A stretch of DNA of 64,000 bases from UBA1543 sp964596375 (GTDB lineage Bacteria; Pseudomonadota; Zetaproteobacteria; Mariprofundales; Mariprofundaceae), in NCBI GenBank assembly GCA_964596375.1, contig CAZQTO010000001.1, positions 3,977-67,976 on the forward strand, written 5' to 3'. Under the pieces are notes generated by a model, which was not told the DNA's origin, did not search any database, and worked only from the letters and a program-made list of their open reading frames with translations. Within the stretch, counting starts at the first letter, position 1. Each line of letters opens with the position of its first letter. Below are positions 60,655 to 64,000 of this stretch, one piece after another. Both the position numbers and the translations under genes were made by a program.

Positions 60655-61374
60655 CTATCGCCCGGCTTTCCGCGCTTGTAGAATTTTACTCCGAAGTTCG
60701 AGATTGGGTGCAATGGCGATGCTCTTCTGCCACAAGGCCAGTGCCCGCTTCTCTTTACCGGCCTGTGCGAAAATATCCCCGGCGATATTCAGGCAAGGCG
60801 CGCAGGCAGGTAATAGTCGGACAGCCCTGTCGGCATACAGCAATGCCTCTCCCCGTTGCTTTTTTGCAGCCAGAAAACGGGCAAAACGCAAATGTGCGAA
60901 ACCGTTTTTGGCATCTGCCTTAATGGCCCTTTGGTAATAAAAAAAGGCCTGTTTATCGTCTTTTTTCTCCTGTGCTATTTCAGCCAGCAGATACCATGGC
61001 ACAGCCTCTGAACGAAAGTCGTGCGTGGCTTTCTTCAGCAGCTCTTGAGCTTCTGTTACCTTTCCCTGACTACGCAGCCATGCGCTGAGATTCACCACGC
61101 TGGGCAGATGATGCCTACGGCTTAGGTTTTCCCTGTACAGGGTGGCGGCATCCTTCGTATGCCCAACACGTTCGAGCAATACAGCCAGATTGAAGCGCGC
61201 TTCAAGGTTGTAGGGGCGGGAGGCAAGCTCGAGCTCCAAAGTGCGGCGAGCCTCGGTTTCCTGTCCTGCCTGCAACAGACGTTCGGCTGCTTCGAAATGG
61301 GTTTCGGCAAGACAGCCGAACGGGAAAAGCAGCAGAATAGCTGCAATCAGGCTGTTACTTGCGCGCCGGGGCAA
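60655..61374 (-). CDS. Exported TPR-repeat protein
   Basis: A 239-residue protein with a signal peptide (1-22; AILLLFPFGCLA) and tetratricopeptide repeats through most of its length (AAERLLQAGQETEARRTLEL, RFNLAVLLERVGHTKDAATL, DKQAFFYYQRAIKADAKNGF). The Cys at 20 could be a lipobox (FPFGC), so it may be lipidated. It overlaps mlaD by 20 bases and ends 12 bases before the ligase gene. Likely a periplasmic scaffold in this transport operon. Confidence 0.72.
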   Translation of the reverse strand: MPRRASNSLIAAILLLFPFGCLAETHFEAAERLLQAGQETEARRTLELELASRPYNLEARFNLAVLLERVGHTKDAATLYRENLSRRHHLPSVVNLSAWLRSQGKVTEAQELLKKATHDFRSEAVPWYLLAEIAQEKKDDKQAFFYYQRAIKADAKNGFAHLRFARFLAAKKQRGEALLYADRAVRLLPACAPCLNIAGDIFAQAGKEKRALALWQKSIAIAPNLELRSKILQARKAGR

Positions 61375-62263
61375 GGCCCATCCTGCCTGTAGAGAGCATC
61401 TGCTCTTCCATTTTCTCCTGCGTGGCTCGCTTGCTCGGTTTTACTTCCGGCTTTTCTTTCAACAGTTTCCAGGGGTTTCTCCTGATATCATCAGAGAATT
61501 CCTCAATGTTTTCTGATGCCCTGCGCAGCTCAAACAGGGTTCTGTACAGGTTTTCTCTGTTGTCCAGCAGTGCATCATTGATGCTCTCGGATGCCTGTTT
61601 TCCTTCTTCGAAAAATTCACGGCTAGCTCGTGTTGTTCGGGGGAGTTCTTTTTCCAGCTTCTGCATGATGCGCTGCAGAGAAGCAGTAACTCCCATGATC
61701 TGGGAGCGGTTTTCATGAACCATCAATGTCAGCTCTTGTGAGGCGGTATTGATGTTGGCCATGACCTCCTGAAAGGATTCGTGGCCTGTGCCACTTTGAC
61801 TGCCTGCCAAGGATTGTGTGAGAGACTTAATATCATCGGTAATGCCTGTTGCTTTGGCGATAAAGGTATTGATATCGCCTGCAGGGTCGGAGGGGATCAC
61901 TGCGCCTTCAGGGAGCCATTCGCTATCCCCGACTTTGGCAGTCAGGGCAAGATTTTTTTCTCCGACCAGACCGCGACCAATGATGCTGGCGCGCGTAGAG
62001 GCAGGCAGCCGCACCTTCGGGTTGAGCGCAATGGTGACAATGGCCTTGTTGTTTCTCAGAAAAATGTTTTGCACGACCCCGATTTTGACGCCGGCCATGC
62101 GTACCGGCGACTGCACATCCAGACCCATCAAGTCGTCAAATTCAGCTTCAACAAGATGGGTGTCCTGCTTGAAAAGGCTGATGTCTCCAACCTTTCCGGT
62201 GGCAAAGCCAAGTAAAATAAGGGCAAGCAGAACAAAGGCTCCCAGGCGTGCTTGTGCATTCAT
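61355..62263 (-). CDS. mlaD: MCE-domain lipid transport protein (MlaD-like)
   Basis: A 302-residue protein: one N-terminal membrane helix (LGAFVLLALILLGFATGKVG), an MCE domain (about 35-115; LVEAEFDDLMGLDVQSPVRM and GVKIGVVQNIFL), and a long helical part with coiled coil (to about 250). It is longer than E. coli MlaD (183) and nearer to the single-MCE helical types. It binds lipid between inner and outer membrane. Start ATG 62263 overlaps mlaF (ATGA), which fits better than the longer frame. Confidence 0.85.
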   Translation of the reverse strand: MNAQARLGAFVLLALILLGFATGKVGDISLFKQDTHLVEAEFDDLMGLDVQSPVRMAGVKIGVVQNIFLRNNKAIVTIALNPKVRLPASTRASIIGRGLVGEKNLALTAKVGDSEWLPEGAVIPSDPAGDINTFIAKATGITDDIKSLTQSLAGSQSGTGHESFQEVMANINTASQELTLMVHENRSQIMGVTASLQRIMQKLEKELPRTTRASREFFEEGKQASESINDALLDNRENLYRTLFELRRASENIEEFSDDIRRNPWKLLKEKPEVKPSKRATQEKMEEQMLSTGRMGLAPARK

Positions 62264-63081
62264 CGATCGATTGCCTCCTCTATCTTTTTCCCCCACGGAC
62301 TGCAGTTGATCGGACCCTGTGCGCGACCTTCAACAAATTGTCTGAGCATCGGATCTTTGTCCGATCTTAGCTCATTTGCCGGTACTATTCTATGAATGCG
62401 GCCATGACAGAGCAGGGCGATGTGATCGCTGATCATCTCTGCACTCTTCAGGTCATGCGTGATACTGAGCAGGGTGGTGCCCGAATTTTTGTGCAGACGA
62501 ACGATCAAACGGTTGATGACATCCGACATGATGGGATCCAGACCGGTCGTCGGTTCATCGAAAAACACGATATCGGGTTTGTGGCAGATCGTGCGTGCCA
62601 GCCCTACGCGTTTGGCCATGCCGCCGGACAATTCTGCCGGCATCAGTTCGCTGACATCATGCAGGCCGACCCACTCCAGCACCTCTATCGCCCGCTCCTG
62701 CGCCTCTTTCTTACCAACACCCAGCCTGAGAAGGGCGAAGGAAACATTTTCCCAGACCTTGAGCGAATCGAACAGGGCCGCGCTCTGAAACAGCATCCCG
62801 ATGCGTCGCATGCGGATAAGCTGCTCATCCTCCGACAGGGTCAGCCAGTTTTCTCCATCCACCAGAATCTCGCCTTCATCCGCCTTGAGCAGGCCGAGGA
62901 TACATTTAATCAGCACGCTCTTGCCTGTGCCGGACATGCCAATGACCGTGGTGGACTGACCCGGCATGATATCCAGATCGATATTCTCAAGCACAACGTT
63001 GCCATTAAAGTGTTTGGACAGCCCGCGGATACTGATGCGGGGCAGATCCTTGCCCGTTTTGCTTTTCACCCCCCCGCTCAT
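62260..63081 (-). CDS. mlaF: ABC transporter ATPase (MlaF-like)
   Basis: A 273-residue ATPase: Walker A GMSGTGKS, signature LSGGMAKRVGLART and Walker B with DEPTTGLDPIMSDVINRL. It powers the MlaE permease and MCE protein in phospholipid transport. Start ATG 63081 overlaps mlaE by 4 bases; an in-frame GTG/ATG at 63093 is alternative. Operon order mlaE-F-D is as in E. coli MlaFEDCB apart from the first two genes. Confidence 0.9.
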   Translation of the reverse strand: MSGGVKSKTGKDLPRISIRGLSKHFNGNVVLENIDLDIMPGQSTTVIGMSGTGKSVLIKCILGLLKADEGEILVDGENWLTLSEDEQLIRMRRIGMLFQSAALFDSLKVWENVSFALLRLGVGKKEAQERAIEVLEWVGLHDVSELMPAELSGGMAKRVGLARTICHKPDIVFFDEPTTGLDPIMSDVINRLIVRLHKNSGTTLLSITHDLKSAEMISDHIALLCHGRIHRIVPANELRSDKDPMLRQFVEGRAQGPINCSPWGKKIEEAIDR

Positions 63082-63848
63082 CCGAACAACCACGCGGTAA
63101 GAAAGTAGTCGGAGACGAGTATACTCATGCAGGAGATTACCACAGCGCGCGTGGTGGCTGTGCCAACGCCAGCCGCCCCTCCTTTGCAGTTAAAACCCTC
63201 CGTGCAGCCGATAACGCCGATCAGCAGGCCGAAAAAACCTGCTTTGACAAGGCCGGAATAGAAGTCTTCCAGCTCCATGTATATCGTGGTGTTCTCGATA
63301 TAAACGGTGGGATTCTGGTCGAGCAGGAATACGCTGATGGCATATCCGCCATATATACCGATAAAGTCGGCTATAACGGTCAGCAAGGGCAACATCAGAA
63401 TCACAGCCAGCACACGAGGCGTGACCAGATAACGGAAGGGGTCGGTGGACAAGGTCCACAGGGCATCGATCTGTTCGGTCACGCGCATGGTGCCCAGTTC
63501 AGCAGCGAAGGAAGAACCGACGCGGCCGGCGACCATCAGTCCGACCAGTACCGGCCCTAGCTCACGTACCAGAGACATGGAGACAACAAGACCAGTCAGG
63601 CTCTCTGCGGCAAAGCGGTGGAAAACAATATAGGACTGCAGGGCCAGCACCATGCCGGTGAACAGGGCGGTGAGCATGACGACCGGTAGCGACTGCACGC
63701 CCACCTCTTCGGCCTGCAACAACAGTTGTTTACCATACCAAGGCGGTTTACCCAGCTTGCGAAGCAATTGCAGCAGCATTTGCGCATATAGCCCAGTGCG
63801 GTTGAACAGAAATTCAACAGCGGCGCCGATGCTGCTCAGCCATCTCAT
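63078..63848 (-). CDS. mlaE: ABC transporter permease (MlaE-like)
   Basis: A 256-residue permease with five or six hydrophobic helices. PVVMLTALFTGMVLALQSY, VRELGPVLVGLMVAGRVGSSFAAELGTMRV, with the coupling motif GTM-E-x-DAL, are typical of the MlaE / TGD1 family. It overlaps both the upstream alr end and mlaF by 4 bases. No MlaC, MlaB or MlaA gene is in the window. Confidence 0.92.
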   Translation of the reverse strand: MRWLSSIGAAVEFLFNRTGLYAQMLLQLLRKLGKPPWYGKQLLLQAEEVGVQSLPVVMLTALFTGMVLALQSYIVFHRFAAESLTGLVVSMSLVRELGPVLVGLMVAGRVGSSFAAELGTMRVTEQIDALWTLSTDPFRYLVTPRVLAVILMLPLLTVIADFIGIYGGYAISVFLLDQNPTVYIENTTIYMELEDFYSGLVKAGFFGLLIGVIGCTEGFNCKGGAAGVGTATTRAVVISCMSILVSDYFLTAWLFG

Positions 63849-64000
63849 TCGATAGCTTGCCGGATCGTCCGCTGGCCCACGCCAGTGAACAATTCGTAGG
63901 CGATCGTTCCGGCAGCCAGAGCCACCTGTATGGCAGGCAGATTAGGCCCCCAGAACTCCACCTCGGTTCCAGGGGTAATATCGGTCCGACTGACATCCAG
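63845..64000 (-). CDS. alr: Alanine racemase, C-terminal fragment (5' end outside window)
   Basis: The last 51 residues, LDVSRTDITPGTE to IRQAIE with TGA at 63845-63847. WGPNLPAIQVALAAGTIAYELFTGVGQR is the conserved end of Alr (compare WGxxLPxxxVAxxAGTIxYELLTxVxxR), shown here only in the parts WGPNLP and AGTIAYEL. PLP and catalytic residues lie outside. It makes D-alanine for peptidoglycan. ATGA overlap with mlaE indicates a joint operon. Confidence 0.85.
   Translation of the reverse strand: MDVSRTDITPGTEVEFWGPNLPAIQVALAAGTIAYELFTGVGQRTIRQAIE

Overview
The window is a piece of a Gram-negative proteobacterial chromosome of moderate G+C. The envelope gene set points there: BamE, ADP-heptose enzymes, an Mla-type lipid transporter, LpoA with PBP1A, OmpA, and a type IV pilus with secretin. 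No gene names the lineage outright. An autotroph-like flavoprotein of the sulfide:quinone oxidoreductase family, an arsenosugar pair and the gene mix fit a gamma- or zetaproteobacterium (a Mariprofundus-like marine organism is my guess, not shown). No prophage, IS element, CRISPR array or origin was seen.

Layout. 1-9.1 kb: the tail of recJ, a DUF4405 membrane protein, an SQR-like flavoprotein with a 53-residue partner gene, a COG2509-type flavoprotein, two visibly AT-rich orphan genes (one HEPN-like with an R-x4-H motif, one with a C-terminal membrane anchor), a Rossmann-fold reductase, ettA and a small SAP/cysteine-rich protein. 9.3-14.5 kb: MscS channel, initiator tRNA-Met, a Crp-type regulator overlapping a DUF190 gene, tRNA-Leu, tRNA-Cys, tRNA-Gly, PhoH-like ATPase and a one-pass membrane protein. 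14.6-18.1 kb: uvrA and ssb. 18.2-21.2 kb: an envelope/stress group (SYLF, coiled-coil, tandem-BON lipoprotein, OmpA), followed by the remains of a DUF3494 ice-binding-type gene. 21.8-29.1 kb: ackA-pta, an UMF1-type MFS transporter, a thioredoxin-like ferredoxin, bamE, hldD, a helix-hairpin-helix protein and a pentapeptide-repeat protein.

29.4-38.1 kb: thermostable-hemolysin family protein, the arsS-arsM arsenosugar pair, an ECF sigma factor with zinc-binding anti-sigma factor, and a fully overlapping thiolase / hydratase-dehydrogenase / acyl-CoA ligase operon for fatty acid oxidation. 38.1-42.2 kb: a leftward run rsmI, yraN, gmhA, a deoxyhypusine-synthase-like protein, a 37-residue membrane protein, a BON lipoprotein and rfaE2, mixing heptose synthesis with poorly known envelope genes. 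42.2-46.7 kb: lpoA and its likely partner PBP1A.

46.7-56.9 kb: type IV pilus region. Minor pilins fimT-pilV-pilW-pilX are followed by two paralogous secreted proteins of no family I recognise (one with Ser/Asp/Lys repeats), then pilM-N-O-Q and aroB; pilP and aroK are absent from their usual places. The pair of secreted proteins is the best candidate for something undescribed. 57-64 kb: Bax-inhibitor-1 family protein, FxsA, then a tightly packed leftward operon alr-mlaE-mlaF-mlaD-TPR-carboxylate/amine ligase-M20 amidohydrolase in which most junctions overlap.
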